From Symsagittifera roscoffensis (lineage: Eukaryota > Xenacoelomorpha > Acoela > Convolutidae): a DNA stretch of 64,000 bases. Within the stretch, counting starts at the first letter, position 1, and every line of letters starts with the position of its first letter. The stretch is taken from assembly GCF_963678635.1 (NCBI RefSeq), contig NC_087065.1:74099345-74163344 (forward strand), written 5' to 3'. The notes beneath the pieces were generated by a model. The model ran no database searches. It was not told the origin of the DNA and saw nothing but the letters and a program-made list of their open reading frames with translations. A program made the position numbers and the translations under genes. Below, in pieces: positions 28,824 to 42,239 of this stretch.

Positions 28824-30963
28824 ATGCGTCGGAGCTACACCTGTTTGTTTCACGAAATCCGTCATGTGGAACGAAAGCAGACTGCCCTGATTGGTCGACA
28901 GTTGTCGGAATGCAGAACGACCGAAGTTACACGTCTAAACGAAGTGCTTCACGCCGCACAGGTTGCATACGTTGAAGCTACGAATCAAGGAAGCAAGTCC
29001 GGTCGAGGAGTTAATTCAAGTGGGACAACCCAAAAGTTTCCCAAAATCGGATCGGTTCTTTTGAACAACTTAACTGACGATGAGCGTAACGTAGCGCCTC
29101 AGTTTGGATGCTCGGTTTGTGGATCAAAGTTACCTCCTAAGGCACTGAGGTGTCTCTTCTGTAATTACAGAGTGTGTACGAAGTGTTTCAACGAAGACTT
29201 GTTGGTGTATTCTCCTTCCAGCAAGGAGTTGGCTGCCGGGGATTTCTGGCCGAACCAGTTGAAGAAGATGAAGGAAACCGACGGAGGTCCTGTCAGATGG
29301 GCGATTTCTGGGGCAACAGGCTAGTGGTTTTAAATAGCTAGTGCTCAGGAGAGTATGTTTTTGCTCTTTCACACATTTTCTTTCACGACATGAATGAAAA
29401 ATGAAATATTAGAACGCATGAATGAAAAAAGAACGCATGAATGAAAAAATGATAGTTTCGCGCACTTTTGCGGCATCTTTCCCTCAGAAAGAGCAAAACA
29501 TGCTCCTCAAAAGTTGGAACATAGTTAAAGATGGCCTCGGGCAAAAGAGCCGCAACCGGGCTTTCCGTGCCCTCAGGCCAGGCTCTTTCCCTCGGGAATC
29601 TTCCAACTATTTTCTAACTTATGAAGTTTCTCAGAAATACAATAATTCTCAGGCAATAATATTTTCACGCGGTCTATTTTCGAACAACATAATAATAAAT
29701 TAGTTTTCAGGAGTAAGGAAACAGACTCGGTTATTATTTACACAACTTTACACAATTTATCACAATAAGAAAACTCTATTTTGGAAGCACACCAAAAAGG
29801 AATCATTTTGGTGCTCGTATAAAAGTTTTCCCATACCCCATTGGTAGTTTATAACCTTGTGCAGAAGCCTTCAATTTTATCTCAATGTTACATGTTATGA
29901 ACAAGGTAAATCGATGGGTAGGGATAGAAATTAGGATACAAATTTCTACAGATTGAACATCACACTCGTTTCTTGCTTAGGATATCCAGAATGGGATCCT
30001 GAGTTCTTCGAGTACTTCCCGCTTTGTACATTGTGCAAAATAAAACTAGTGTCTGTAAAACGGGAAGAGTTTAATGATTTCCAACGTCGAAAGTTTTCTC
30101 AGGAGTGCGAGAAGTCTTACATATCTTTGGCGAAAGCGAAGCTCAGCGTGACAATGTGCATGGAAGAGCTTAGTAGGGTGTTCAAAAGTCAAAGCGCTTC
30201 CAATGGGTCAATTCTGAAACTTCAGGAAGAGAGTGAAACAAAAATAACCTTGTTCAAGAAACTACTTGCTGCTGCTAATGAACTGAATCCGCAGAAACCT
30301 TCCCAGAAAGTGTTGGTCAAAAACTTGACAAACGGTAGCCAAGAGTGGTACCGGATGACGAAGGAATCTCTAGACAATCTGCTTCAGGATATCTACAACA
30401 CGATTCCTCTGAAGTCGCTCACAGAAATGCAGACGGTTGTCGAGAAAATTGCTATTTGCTCTGCGATTACTGTTGTGAAAGAAATCTTTGAAGAAATTAT
30501 GAAGCTTTGTAAAGACTACCAGCTCTCTTTCTCAATTCTCAACGAAATCTCGTTGGTTGAAAGTCGTATGTGGCATAATTTGAACAATCTTGATGGCCTA
30601 GATGCAGAAGAGTTCATTTATCTGAAGCAGAATCTCGAAGCGCATGTTACGACAATGATTGCTCAAGAAAAGTCAGTCAAGTTTGTGGTTTCGATTATGC
30701 AGTACGAGAAGGAGGGCAAAAGTTACGTTCTAAGGGTAATTTTTGAAACGGCTGCGCGTCACTTGTCGCGAGTAATGAAAGATCTGACAGCGAAATGTCG
30801 CAAACGATTCATCGAGGAAAGTTTGGACGCTATTTCTAATTTGGTGACCTCGCACCATGCTCAAATGTTTGCTAAACTGGCCAAACCAAGAAGTCTTCAA
30901 TCTTCAGTGTCCACTTCGAGTTTGAGCGTAAATGCGCACAGAGAAAAACTTTCAACAATTTGA
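28824..30963 (+). CDS. FYVE-like zinc-finger protein, possibly rabenosyn-5-like (two exons)
   Basis: Proposed exons are 28824-29286 and 29981-30963, with donor G|GTCCTG (weak) and acceptor TTGCTTAG|G. The join keeps the frame and gives about 481 residues. Exon 1 supplies three zinc pairs: C96-x2-C99, C110-x2-C113 and C118-x2-C121 (RVCTKCF). Exon 2 supplies the last pair in LCTLCK. Eight cysteines in this order fit a FYVE or FYVE-related finger with a long insert between pairs 3 and 4, as in rabenosyn-5. However, the WxxD and basic RHHCR motifs needed for PI3P binding are not seen. The C-terminal 300 residues are helical and unfamiliar. If rabenosyn-like, it would act in endosomal Rab effector pathways. 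An upstream exon may be missing. Confidence 0.65.
29510..29615. repeat. GC-rich hairpin-forming insert inside the intron
   Basis: The segment is bounded by AGTTGGAA and TTCCAACT. It contains further self-complementary parts, CTCGGGCAAAAGAGC and GCTCTTTCCCTCGGG, in an otherwise AT-rich intron. It resembles a small terminal-inverted-repeat transposon. Confidence 0.4.
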
Positions 30964-33900
30964 CAGAAGGCTCACATGGTAGTTTAAAGCAATTAATATC
31001 TCTCATTCACGGGACTAGTTTTTTAGCACATCGGTTTTACGTTTTAAAATATTGAGTTTCTTTAAGTGTTCAAATGCGAATTACTTGAAATAAGCATACG
31101 ACGGCCAAAACAGCTTTAGTAAAAAAAGAAAACACTTTTGTTGCAGCTCACAGTAAAATAGACCCACAACTTGAAATGGTTTCTTTGCACGTTTTTGTGG
31201 TTTGATTGCCCGAAATAATTTCCGCAAGTCAGAATGAGATCAAAAAGCAGAATAAGAGTACATAATAATTTTTTTTGCTCGTCACAAATGCATTTGGGCC
31301 CCTCCACCTTTTTATCAGTCTTTTTAGCCTACTAGAAGATTTAGCAATGAGTTTTTGAAATAGAATCAATAATTGAAATTGAAATAACAATTTTCATAGG
31401 GTTTTTTCGTTCTTTTTATTTCTGATGCGTTATGTATTTCAAATTCAATGACATTTTGTACAAAGATTCGTCAATAATCTTTCCAGGTTCTTATCACTGC
31501 CGCCTATTTTGAAATTGGTACGTTATAAGAGTTGATCATGACTTTTCATTTTTGAACAAATTTGATTTTTTTCGGATGAACTTGTTTTGACTTTGTGGCT
31601 TTGACCTTGTAAAAGATTCACCCACAAAAATTGCATATAAAGTGAATTGCTCGGTACTTTACTCGGTACCATAGGATTTGTGGCGACTGAATTTTATGTT
31701 AAAAACTTTCTCTTCCGTGAGAAACTTGTTAAATGAGGGGTCACGTTTTTTTAAGAATACTAACTTTTTAGTTAGCTTTGAATAAAAATCAATTAAATTA
31801 TTGCAGTTTTCTGGATCATTTAAAAACTTAATTAGGAATGAAAAGACATTATATAAGAGATAAATCTTTTCTGATTTTATCATAATGCACAAATGATGGA
31901 CGACAAATGAAGGCTTGATGTTGAGACACATCCGAAATGTTTAAGACAACAAGACATGAGTCTCGGTAAAAGCTAGACTTTAACTTTCGGCAAACTAATA
32001 TGGTGCTTTTTGCAGTCTGTTGTAGAGCATGGTGCTTTTTGCAGTCTGTTGTAGAGCATGGTGCTTTTTGCAGTCTGTTGTAGAGCAGTTAAAATCATCA
32101 AATTGTAGATACAAAACAATCAAAAGATTCCATTGTTTCGACGGCCTCATGATCAAATGAGGCAAAGTTATTTTTGTGAACAGGTAAGTTTTATTAAGAT
32201 CAAATTATTAGTGTTACATTTTTCCTTGTATTAGTTGTACCGTATTTCATTTTATAACCATTTGGATGAAATTACTAGTCGTTTAATATAGAAGTGGGTA
32301 TTGGATTTTATTTGTGAAAAAATCTTCAAGTAATTAGAATAGTTTGATGTGAAAAAATCTTCATTCGAAGACTTCGATGTGAATAAAAGTAAAAAGATAC
32401 ATTATTAATTCGCGAGGAAGAGTAATCAGGTTATTTTCATGTAATAATACTAGTTCGAACTCTTCGACGGGCTAACCTAGCACAAGATTTTACTGGCTAA
32501 CTTGTGGTAGTCTATGAAATATCGAAAAACTCGGTAAAGAAAGAATTAACCTGGTCTGAGGTAGAGAAGTTTGGAGGCTGCGCTAAGCAGTTGTTTTGTG
32601 GGCTGATTTTAAGATGCAGCTCATGTCTTGATAGTTGGGTATTGTTAAAGAAAGCAACAGAATGTTTTTTTTGCGAGGGGTAGTTTTTTGTTCAGACAAA
32701 GTTCCGGCGATGGAACGGATATTTTTCAAATGGTAACTATTTTTACTCTGAAGATATCGACTACCACATTTAAAGTTTGAGAAGATATTTCTGGCCAATA
32801 TTGGTTTAGTTTCAGGAGTTTAAAAAATAAAAATTCGGCCAAATTGTCGGACTAGTTCATTCGCGCTTTTAAAACTTTGTAATAGATTATCAACAGCTAC
32901 AAATTGCATCGAGAGTTTTTTATGACACAAATCGAGACACGAGCTGTCGAGATGTGCATGTATTTCGAGATGCAATATAAGTTGTAGCTTACCTGGTTTA
33001 AAACACCTTTGAAAAATATGCATATTTAATCGAAACAGGTGGCACAGAATGTTCTGACTTGTCTTTAAAACGTTTCGTAAAAAAAGAATCTGATGGAATA
33101 ACTAGAGCTTGGGCATATTCGACATTCATAGTAAATTAAACAAATTGGACAACAGTTTTTCTAAAATGTCTAGAAAAACAAAAAAATCGGAACATTTTTC
33201 AACCTGCAGTTTTTTGAAATTTTGAAGTTTTTGATTCCTTAAAGATGCTGAAAAAGTCCTCAACTAACTTTCTTCGAGTAAAGTTCAGTTTTCACGGCTT
33301 AAATAACTTTTTGGAGGCTAATAAACTAGTAGAATAATCTATTGTAAGCCTGATCGCTCACTTCATTCGCTCGAATGAGAGCGTCAAACAAAAGCAAAAA
33401 TTCCAAACCGTTTTTTCGCTTCGTTAAATTTTTAGTAAATTTTTAAAAGTTCGAATCACGAAATTCCGATGATTGTTCGGGGTGTCTGATTTTGCTGAGA
33501 ACGAAAAACTGAAACACGCGAATACCATTTTCAAATAGTCGGAATTAAAAGTTTCACAACAAATTCGTAGTTTTAATTTTCCTTTTTGATTGTTCAAGTA
33601 CAGCACGAAAACATACTGAAATCATGTTATATTCAAAAAAATTTTAAAAGGTAAGCGCGAATTATATATGCTAAAGTTTTTTCCAATAAATTTTTATTTC
33701 ACTTAGCAAAAACATTTGTTCGGCTGACAAGATTTTCTATACACACATCCATGACAAACCGTAAAGATGGGCAATTAGGGTTGGTGTTGAATTTTCAGAC
33801 TGCCAACTATCTTGAAGTAATTCGACTTCGGCTCTTAAAAACCTGATTAATCATATTTAGGAAGAAATTACCAAAATAAAAAGTAAAAATTTACGTCGGT

Positions 33901-36639
33901 AATTTTGGGGAATCTAATCTCCGAGCGTTGTTTTTCTCGGTTTTCATCTAAACAAAATCTGTTTTGGATTTTCGACTTGGGGTGACAGTCACGCCCATTG
34001 GGATTTCTGATTGAATCAGTTTCATAAGCTCATCGCACTTTTCAGCTGAAGCAAAATTCAGACAACAATTTCATAAATTTTGATTAGAAGGACCGTGCAA
34101 AAGATTGATTTGCTAAACTTTCAAGAAGTTATTCTTCAGTCTTAGAATTTTGAAGAGCAAAAACGTCTGAAGGTTAGAGCTCTGAAATTTCAAGAAAATT
34201 TTGTTATTGACACTTGTTTCACAAATATAAACAAATATGAGAAAAATGGATTAATTAGAAAAACTTTATTCAGCTGGAAAACCTGTTAATAAAGTTCCTC
34301 TTCCGAAATCAAAAATCATTCTTCATGGTTTTTGCCATTTCTGATTTTTAATTATTTTCAATTAAGCAAACAAATATTTTATAGGGACGCAGCGGGGTCG
34401 TGCAACATTTGCCCTACAACACAACAGTGGCGATATATGAGATGAAAGCGTCTGCGTCAAAAATGTTTGGAAAATGCCTTAAAAAAATAAAGCAGTATAT
34501 GATCTTTTTTCTTTCTCGAATGGGTTCACCAGCAAAAATTAAACATTCAAAACTTTTTCTGGGTAGCATCTAATACGAAAATAATTAGTAAACGCCACTT
34601 GAGCCGAAAGCCAAGTGTTATAGTAAAAAACAATGAGCTTGATTGTTTTGGTATTTAGTTTGTTAACGCTCCTTCAGTCATGAAACACCAAAAACGGGTG
34701 CCGGTCAAAAATCGCTAAATGCTCCGAAAAGATTTGGCAATTTTTTTTGGGAATTTTTAGTTTTGAGCGATTAGAGCAAAAAACATTCCTTCAAAGAATA
34801 TGCAACAAATATGCCTATGTGCTAGGGAAATAATTAAAAACTATGTATAAAAAATTTGATGACAATGAGAAAAACTTACAAGTTTTTTTTCGAAATCTGA
34901 AACTGACGGCTAGGGCTTAATATAATTTAAAACTGAAAACTGTTTCGCACACTCTTCTGACATTACAATACAATCAAGCAGCACTTTGCATGCAAGAAAA
35001 CTCGCAAAAGTTGATTTATGGCTAAATACTTCAAGTAACGATAGGTACTATGAGGATTAAAGTGTTTGTAATTTTGAGTTTGCTCAATGGCATGCTTCTT
35101 TTTTATTATGATGGCGCTAAAGTAATTTTGAAAATATGCCCAGAAAACCAATCACTGGCATTAAATAAATAATAACGAGCCGCAAAAAATAGGTAATTTC
35201 AAAATTGCTACCATGAGGAAGTTTTGTAAGATCTGAAAATCTAATTGTGTTTTTGCACCTTCTCTGGAAAGACAAAAAAAATCATATTTTTCCAAACCAA
35301 ACGAGGTCGATTTTTTTTAAAAAATGTTTAAATATCAGATAAAAACAGAAGCACTAACGAAAAATTTTCTGTAAAAACAAAACTTTCTTACTTCATGAGA
35401 AAAATCCATCTTGTGGCCATAAAGCCGACAGCACAAACAGAAAAAAAATAGGTCGAAAATTTTTTCAAACAATGTTTTTTGTCTGAAAAAAAAAACAGTT
35501 TGGCGGCACCTTCGAATCTAGGAATTTTGGCGTCACAGCCTCGCTTGCTGTCTCTCGAACAAATGCGTTGGAGAAGCTACGAAGTTTTATTAGGTTATAA
35601 ACCAATACATTGAATATTTCAACTGACTTGGTTAAACAAGCTGTGGAGTTAAAAAAAACCTTTAATCTTTTCTAGAATTGACAGTCCTTGCTAATTGCAA
35701 TGCAAGCGTAAAAAACAATTTTGAATATAGCTAAGATGAGCAGGTCTGTTGTTTTGTCGGGATTTGAAGACAGTTAAATCTTTACCCACAAGAATTTTTC
35801 AAAGGAAAATTTGTTTGTAGCCGGTTTTAGTGAGCACGCTATTGCAAGTGCAATATAAACTTTCCTAGTTTTCCTGATACCGTTTTCACAGAAAACCAAA
35901 ACTTTGAAACAGTTGAAAAGTTTGAAAGCTGGAACTTTTTATACTAACACACATTTTTCCATGCTTTCAGCACGCCAATAGCTGAAAACAAACTATTTAA
36001 AAAAAAAATTTTTTGAGCTGTTTCTGATCCATTAACAATTTGTGTGTCTTAAATGATTTGCCATTTACGCAACCATACTTACTCCTCATAAAGATCAAAA
36101 ACACTTTGCTTCTTTTTTTAAACTTTTTTTATTCATTGCCTACTTCAAATCTTGAATCTTTTAAAATTTTTATTGAAACAAAAATTTTAAAAAAATCCAA
36201 GTTTACTGACAGACCATGTGCTCCCGGTCATTAATGAATAAATTACTTTATTGAATGTCTCATTAATGAATCAATTAACTAAAACAAGTCTCTATCCAAA
36301 AAACGTCTTTGAGATTTCTTGATCTGAGATCAATTTTGAGGTGTCTTCACTTTCTATTATGTACAGTAAAACAAACAAATATATCGAATAGATAAGAGAA
36401 GCGCAATGCTATTCTAGTGAAAGCACTGCTTATCCCCAGAAAACTAAAAGTAAAACATGAAAAAAAAATCTTGCATGCTCCCTAGCAACAATTTCACGTT
36501 ACCCAGGAGTTTGTTTCACGTTACCTAATCAAGGAGTTAATCAAACCGGTCCATGGATTGCCAAAAGTAGTAATCCTGACATTGTTCTTCAAGTTTGGAA
36601 CTGAAACCTTTAAGAAAAGAACTGATGTGCTTCTAACTT
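30964..36639. other. Long AT-rich region without recognisable genes
   Basis: About 5.7 kb. All frames are short, low complexity and unlike any family I know. The only clear structure is a three-copy 29-bp repeat at 32000-32086. No tRNA or rRNA seen. Confidence 0.5.
32000..32086. repeat. Three perfect tandem copies of a 29-bp unit
   Basis: The unit ATGGTGCTTTTTGCAGTCTG plus TTGTAGAGC repeats at 32000, 32029 and 32058 with no mismatch, indicating a recent local duplication. Confidence 0.97.
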
Positions 36640-39080
36640 AGGGAGTACAGGGAGTCACGCTCGACAGCCTCCTGACATTGATAGCCATGACCTACGGCAA
36701 ACTGGGTGAACCATTACACTGACTCGGTACCCGAGCAAATGTAAGAGTTCGTCAAGAAATTTGACTTGCCAAAAGCTACGGCGTCAAAAACAAAAACCCT
36801 AGACCTTAAACAATGTTGTTGCAATACCTGCTACAACAGAACCACTTTGGACATGTAGAAGATCATCTGTAGAACGCCATCATAAAAGATGGGGATGTGA
36901 GACCCACTGGAATTGGTATGCCGCTACTAACTACTTTGTGCCGGGCCATGAGGGTTAACCCTATGGTACTTATTAGGAGAGTCAGCGAGCTCAAGACTGT
37001 AGATTATGATCTAGCCGTAACTTTTGTTTTCCCTGACACAAAATTGAAGACTTACAGGAGGTTAGTGCAGCACGTTGGTTGACAATTCAACACTCAACTG
37101 ATGTGTTCAGAGTGTTTCGGTGAACCCATGAGCAAATATTTACTGTTTGGAAAGATCGCAGAACCAGAATTGATAGTGATAAACTTTAACGATCCTTTAT
37201 TCGCTAGAATGAATGATGTGAACAGAGGACAAGAGGAAGTGCGCACGCCAAAATCGAGAACTTTAGACCCCACTACAAAACAAATGGGAAATTGACAAGA
37301 CGAGAATCCCAAGGTTGCTAGCGGCATAACAGAGTTTGAGAAGAGAAACTGAAGACTGGAATCACTTCAAAGAACTCCCTGAAAAGTTTCTCGAGGTCCT
37401 TTTGATCAAGCGAGTGTTACTCGGAGCTAATATATGCACTACAACAAACAGCTTTCGAGACGAATGAGAGAAAAGTGACAGGCTTTGACGACACAATTGA
37501 CCCATGCTTAAAAAGCACGATTGCTGCTGTTCTGCCGTGCACGCAATCCGCTTACTCTGAAAAATCGACCGAAAAAATGAGCAAGTTGGGCACTCCCAAG
37601 ACCGGAAGACTCGAGGAGGAGTGGGCAAAACTGGATAAAACAACGCTTGCTGCCAGGGGAAAATAAACTTAGGAGAGGAAGCTGTGATTGTCCTCTATAT
37701 GAGGAAAAATTTTTTGTTAATGGGAAGATTGTTAATTTAAGACGCTCTAGCACCCTTCGGATGTGAAATTTATTTAGTGGTCAACAATGGCCATGAAAAC
37801 AAGGCCGCAGGTGAGCTGGTTAAAACGATTCTGCGGGTGGGTCAAATCAACGACCGATAGCGAGAACCCTCAAGTCAAGAACTACTAGGGGCCATGGACT
37901 TAATTACCATAAGAGGTATTGGAGGTATTGAAAATACAGAGGAACCAACGGATTAAATCCAACTGAAAAAAACGACAGGGATAAGGCTTCGATATACGGT
38001 GCGTCAAGTTAAGATTTAGACTTGATTCTCTATAAAGAAGACCGGATAGAAGCAGCGACGAGAAAGGATAAAGAGGTAAAAGACAACTCTTCCACGCTGG
38101 AACCTACCGCAGACTTCATAAACTCAATCGAACAAGTGCCGAAAAAGAGCTCTGTTGGCACTTTTGCTCTTGCATTAAATGAATCAAGGAAACTGTTAAC
38201 GAAACCACTCAGAAGAAATAAAAAAGAGAATGCAGCTAGAATACTTTCTGGTTGATTTTACCTGACAAAAAAGGGAGTTGCATAATCGTTATCTTGAGAG
38301 CAAGACTGCCTGTAGGATGATTAAAGTGGCATTTATGAATGAGGTCAGATCGGTTATTTAGCGCTAACGGACGAAATCATGGTTGAAAACAGGTCTGAAT
38401 TGACCCTTAAGGCACAAAATTCAGCAGAATTTGGATGAATTTGTGGGGAAAATGAGTGAACTGATCATTGATTCTGCCACGGTTGGGAGTGAAGCAAACT
38501 CTTCTAACAAACTCTTTTATCAAGAAAACAGTGACAAGATGGTATATTCGTCCGGAGCAAAAAAGACAATGCGATCGAAATTTTTGCTAGAAAATGTCGA
38601 TTACAAAAAAAATGAATTAAGCAGCATAGATGTGGTTAGAAAAGTCGAAAAGGCGAAGTTCATTCCAGATTTTTTTGTCAAAAGTGCTAAGCTAGCAGAA
38701 AGAAGAAGCGAACAAAAGATACGGATGATCTGAGATAGTACGACGACAGATCGTAAGGTACCTCAAAAATGCCCGAGATAACCATGGTCACGCCTGTTCT
38801 TCTGACAGCTCTGAACTATGAAACGAAAACTGTGACTGGTATTTCGTTAGAATTAAGAATCACAGACCAGCATGGGGATAACAGCTCAATTTACTTCAAG
38901 CCGTCAAAAATAAATCACAGAAAAGAACGTGTGTCTGGACAGCCTACGCCCATTACCTACAAAAGACGTAACATTCGACCGGAAAGAACAAATTGTTATC
39001 ATATCTTTGCTGTTTTTTTAATTAGAGAAAAAACGTCCCATCCATCGGAAATGATTCGATATTTTCCTCACTCTTAGATC
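36640..39080 (+). pseudogene. Element C: relic of the ORF2 C-terminus running into ORF3
   Basis: Plus-strand fragments align in order with ORF2 and ORF3 of elements A and B. GMPLLTTLCRAMR (36910) and FGEPMSKYLLFGKIAEPE (37110-37170) match the ORF2 end. IDPCL..AYSEKS..GTPKTGRLEEEWAKL (37495-37640) crosses the ORF2-ORF3 junction in one frame. MSELIIDSATVGSEANS (38452) matches the ORF3 N-terminal region of B. Stops and frameshifts are numerous, so this is an old dead copy, opposite in strand to A and B. The upstream Gag-Pol part is not present in this segment. Confidence 0.85.
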
Positions 39081-39576
39081 TTCATATCCTGGTAAATAAA
39101 TCTCTTGTTACTCAAATAAATTTTAAGACATGTACAGAGAAGTAAAAGTGGTTATTAAATTGCACTTTTTCAGTTCAAGGACAGACTCTTCCTTTCTCTT
39201 GGTCTTCCATGAAAACGCGTCTTTTTCATCACTATAAAAGGTTGTTTTTCTTGTTCTCAAACAAACTGATTGGTCAAAGTTAGCTCGGTAACGGTTGTAA
39301 TAGTACATTTTTTACTGCTCAGAAAGCTTCTTTTCTTCCGCAATCAAACAATTGCAAATCGTGGTTGTCGTCTCTCTAGTTCAATTTTTCGTCTGTAATC
39401 CGTCATTGAGTTTTTGTTTCTAATTTTGCGGTTTTAAATTTTCGCTTAAATCTTACTTTTTTCTACCCTGTATTTTTTGTTTCTTCTTGCAAATAAAAAT
39501 CTTATTTGCTGTTTTCGACTTATCCTGCTCTCCTTTTTTCCGAATAAAAATGCAACGCATTCTGGTCAATTAGCGC

Positions 39577-41885
39577 ATGACAAAAAGTTCCAGACACCGT
39601 TATCATAGATGAAGCTGAAGGTGGATACACATAAAAGTTAGAACTCCGGAACTCAAAGAGAAGGTATCTAGTGGCTTCCGAAACAAAAAGTGACATGAGA
39701 TTTACTGGAAAACCTTAATCGCGACACAACAAAGAAAAAGAACTTGTATGGAGCGTTGGCATCCTCAAACACGCTTGTAGAAATTTTAAGGCAGCTCGCC
39801 AATTTAACCTAAAAGACAGTGTTGTTGCGTTACTTCGAGAAAAAAATAAGAACGATGCCAAATCTTAGGCCGTTATAGCAGTATCCGTTAAGTGAACTTA
39901 TTTTCAGCTTGGACTCATTTGATGTCTAGCTAGTTTGACCACGGACGTCATGACTCAGATGGACGGAAGATATTCTAGGATGTACAAAATGCTCCTGATA
40001 AGGGCTCGGAGAGACTTGATTTTAAGTGATTAAGCGGCCGTTGCATGTTCAAAACTGGGAGACGCTCTCTGTTTAATGAAGCTTGAAAACGAGGTTCAGT
40101 ATCAGCAACTCTCACGTGCGCAAAATTGCCTATGAGAGACAAGCCTCCGCAAACTTTGTTCTTGCAAGCCCTAATAGACCTTCACCAAAGCAAGCCAAAA
40201 AGATTGATTATGAAAAATCTGCGAAATTGGAAACTTTAAGGAAAATAAACAAAACAAGAAAAATTTCTCACCAAGAGCTCAAATAACGAAGGACCTGATG
40301 AAAAAGTTAGCAAATTCTGGTGACCACCGTGACGTGATGAATTAGAAGCAATACCTGAGTCTTTCCAGGATGATCGGAATGGCATACAATTCATTCTAAA
40401 CCAAGATATGCAGGAATTTAGTTAGTCTATGAGCAACAGTTTTGCTGAGATTGTGGGAGTCCCGAATATTTTTTATGAGGGACACTGCGAGCCAGCAAGC
40501 AGGCTAGGACTAATAGTGAAGATGAGTTTGCTGTGAAGATGACAAAATTCGATTGTAGAGCAGAATTTGTTTTGGGTTTTTTGGATGAGCCAACTTCTGT
40601 GAACGGGTGTGAAGGTTGTGTGGGTTTTGCTAAACCGTCACAGTAAGTGTCCAAGTCCTACTGCAGACATGATTTTGCGAGTGACACAAAGCGTAGAAAA
40701 GAACATTATAGCGATTGTAACCTGCGTGACCTATACACCATGCACAAGCCTAGAACTCAGATGTATACCGCATTTAGATGACGGCACTAGATGTTTACAA
40801 CATGTACAGCTCTCTAGAATTACTATTGAATCTAGAACCAAGATAGCCGCGTAGAAGTCTTCACCGTTGTGTTGCAAACCCAACAGAAGTTTATTGGAAG
40901 ACCGATTGAAGCGGTTGAGTTGGAAATGAAACTTAAGCGAAATGAGGCTTATCTCAAGTCAGTTGGGGTACAACATCTAGTGGGTTCATGCGTGGCTCTG
41001 CCCTGTAAGGGTTGCTAATCAGTGGGCTTTAGGAGTGGATGCGAAAAGCTAGCGCTTTTTGATTGATCAACCCCTTTCTATCCGAATGTGTGAGGCTGGC
41101 AAGAAAGTTAGAATTAAATGTAAGATATCAAAAAATATCAATATCAAGAAAGAGCTGGACTGGATACATGGTAATAAATTCATTGGATTGAAGGAAAAAT
41201 TAGTGATTTCGAAAGACATAAGCCAAAAAGATTGGTAGCAACAGATTACAGCGCTGTTAAAAAGTTTGACGAAATCTTCCGTGTAATAATAGAAATGCTG
41301 GAAGCGTCATTACGTCTAACTCGAGCTGAATAATTTTGACGCACGGTGAGTTCACTTGCCATTCTCAGTTGTAGACATGGTGGTATCCGCGCAAAAAATT
41401 CGTGTACTAATCTTGGATGCTGGAGGGCAGCTATCCATGTGTCTACCCGTTTTATCGGAACCTGTGGCAATCAAACTAATAGAAGTAATGACGGCAATTA
41501 GATGGCAGGAGGTTCCTACAACGGGGGATTTTTAGGCCAGAAGAGCCAACAAAAGAACAAAAGGAAGTATTTAAAAGACTAAAGGATTTCACCATCATTT
41601 TAGATCTGTTTGAGACATCGCTCAGGATAATGAGTTTATCTCGATGGAACTGCAGGAATAAATTGGAAGGAAAACTGGTGCCATGAAGTCTGAGACATTA
41701 CGGCTGTTTGGTTGCATCTTTATGCCGAGAAGCACATGACACATTACAGCATGATGTACAGCCCGTTTCAGCTGGATTTTGGCTGTGAAGCCTTCATGCG
41801 AGTTCTCAACAGAAGGCAGTATGCAGTGAAACGTTCATCGATGATATTTGATAGTGACGAAAGAGGAAAACTGAAGTACTGAAAA
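39577..41885 (+). pseudogene. Element C: relic of ORF3 middle and C-terminal regions
   Basis: This continues the C relic after about 500 bp of unassigned DNA. Recognisable pieces are the NSKR..SET segment near 39640, the FGLxDEPT-like block near 40580, the GNKFIGL block near 41175, and a C-terminal VWLHLYAEKHMTHY segment near 41710 matching the ORF3 C-terminus. Many stops and shifts. It ends near 41885, close to where ORF3 would end. Confidence 0.75.
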
Positions 41886-41989
41886 GACGTATAACCCATT
41901 GATTTTAAAACAAAATGTTTTTTCAATTTTATGATTCAATTATTCAGGACAAACAATAATTGAAGTAAATCCGGAGAGGATGGCTGAAC

Positions 41990-42065
41990 CTGGGATAATT
42001 TTAGCGCAATGGTTAGCACAATTGTCCTGCGTTCTTTTTCACTTGGAACGTAAAAAAAAAATTGA
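41990..42065 (+). repeat. tRNA-like A-box fragment (possible SINE relic)
   Basis: TAGCGCAATGGTTAGCACA contains a perfect RNA polymerase III A-box pattern (TRGYNNARNGG). No matching B-box lies at the expected distance, so it is a fragment. Confidence 0.3.
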
Positions 42066-42239
42066 ATCGAGATTGACACTAGAAGATAGAACGGAGATTT
42101 CATCCTAATTCATATCGTCATAGTACAACTTAGTGAAAATTATATGAGGCTCTAGCGATGAGATATCATGCCTTTTTTTGCAGGAAGTGAGTTAATTGAC
42201 GTGATGCAGATATTTTTCCTCTATGGTTTGTTTTTTGTA

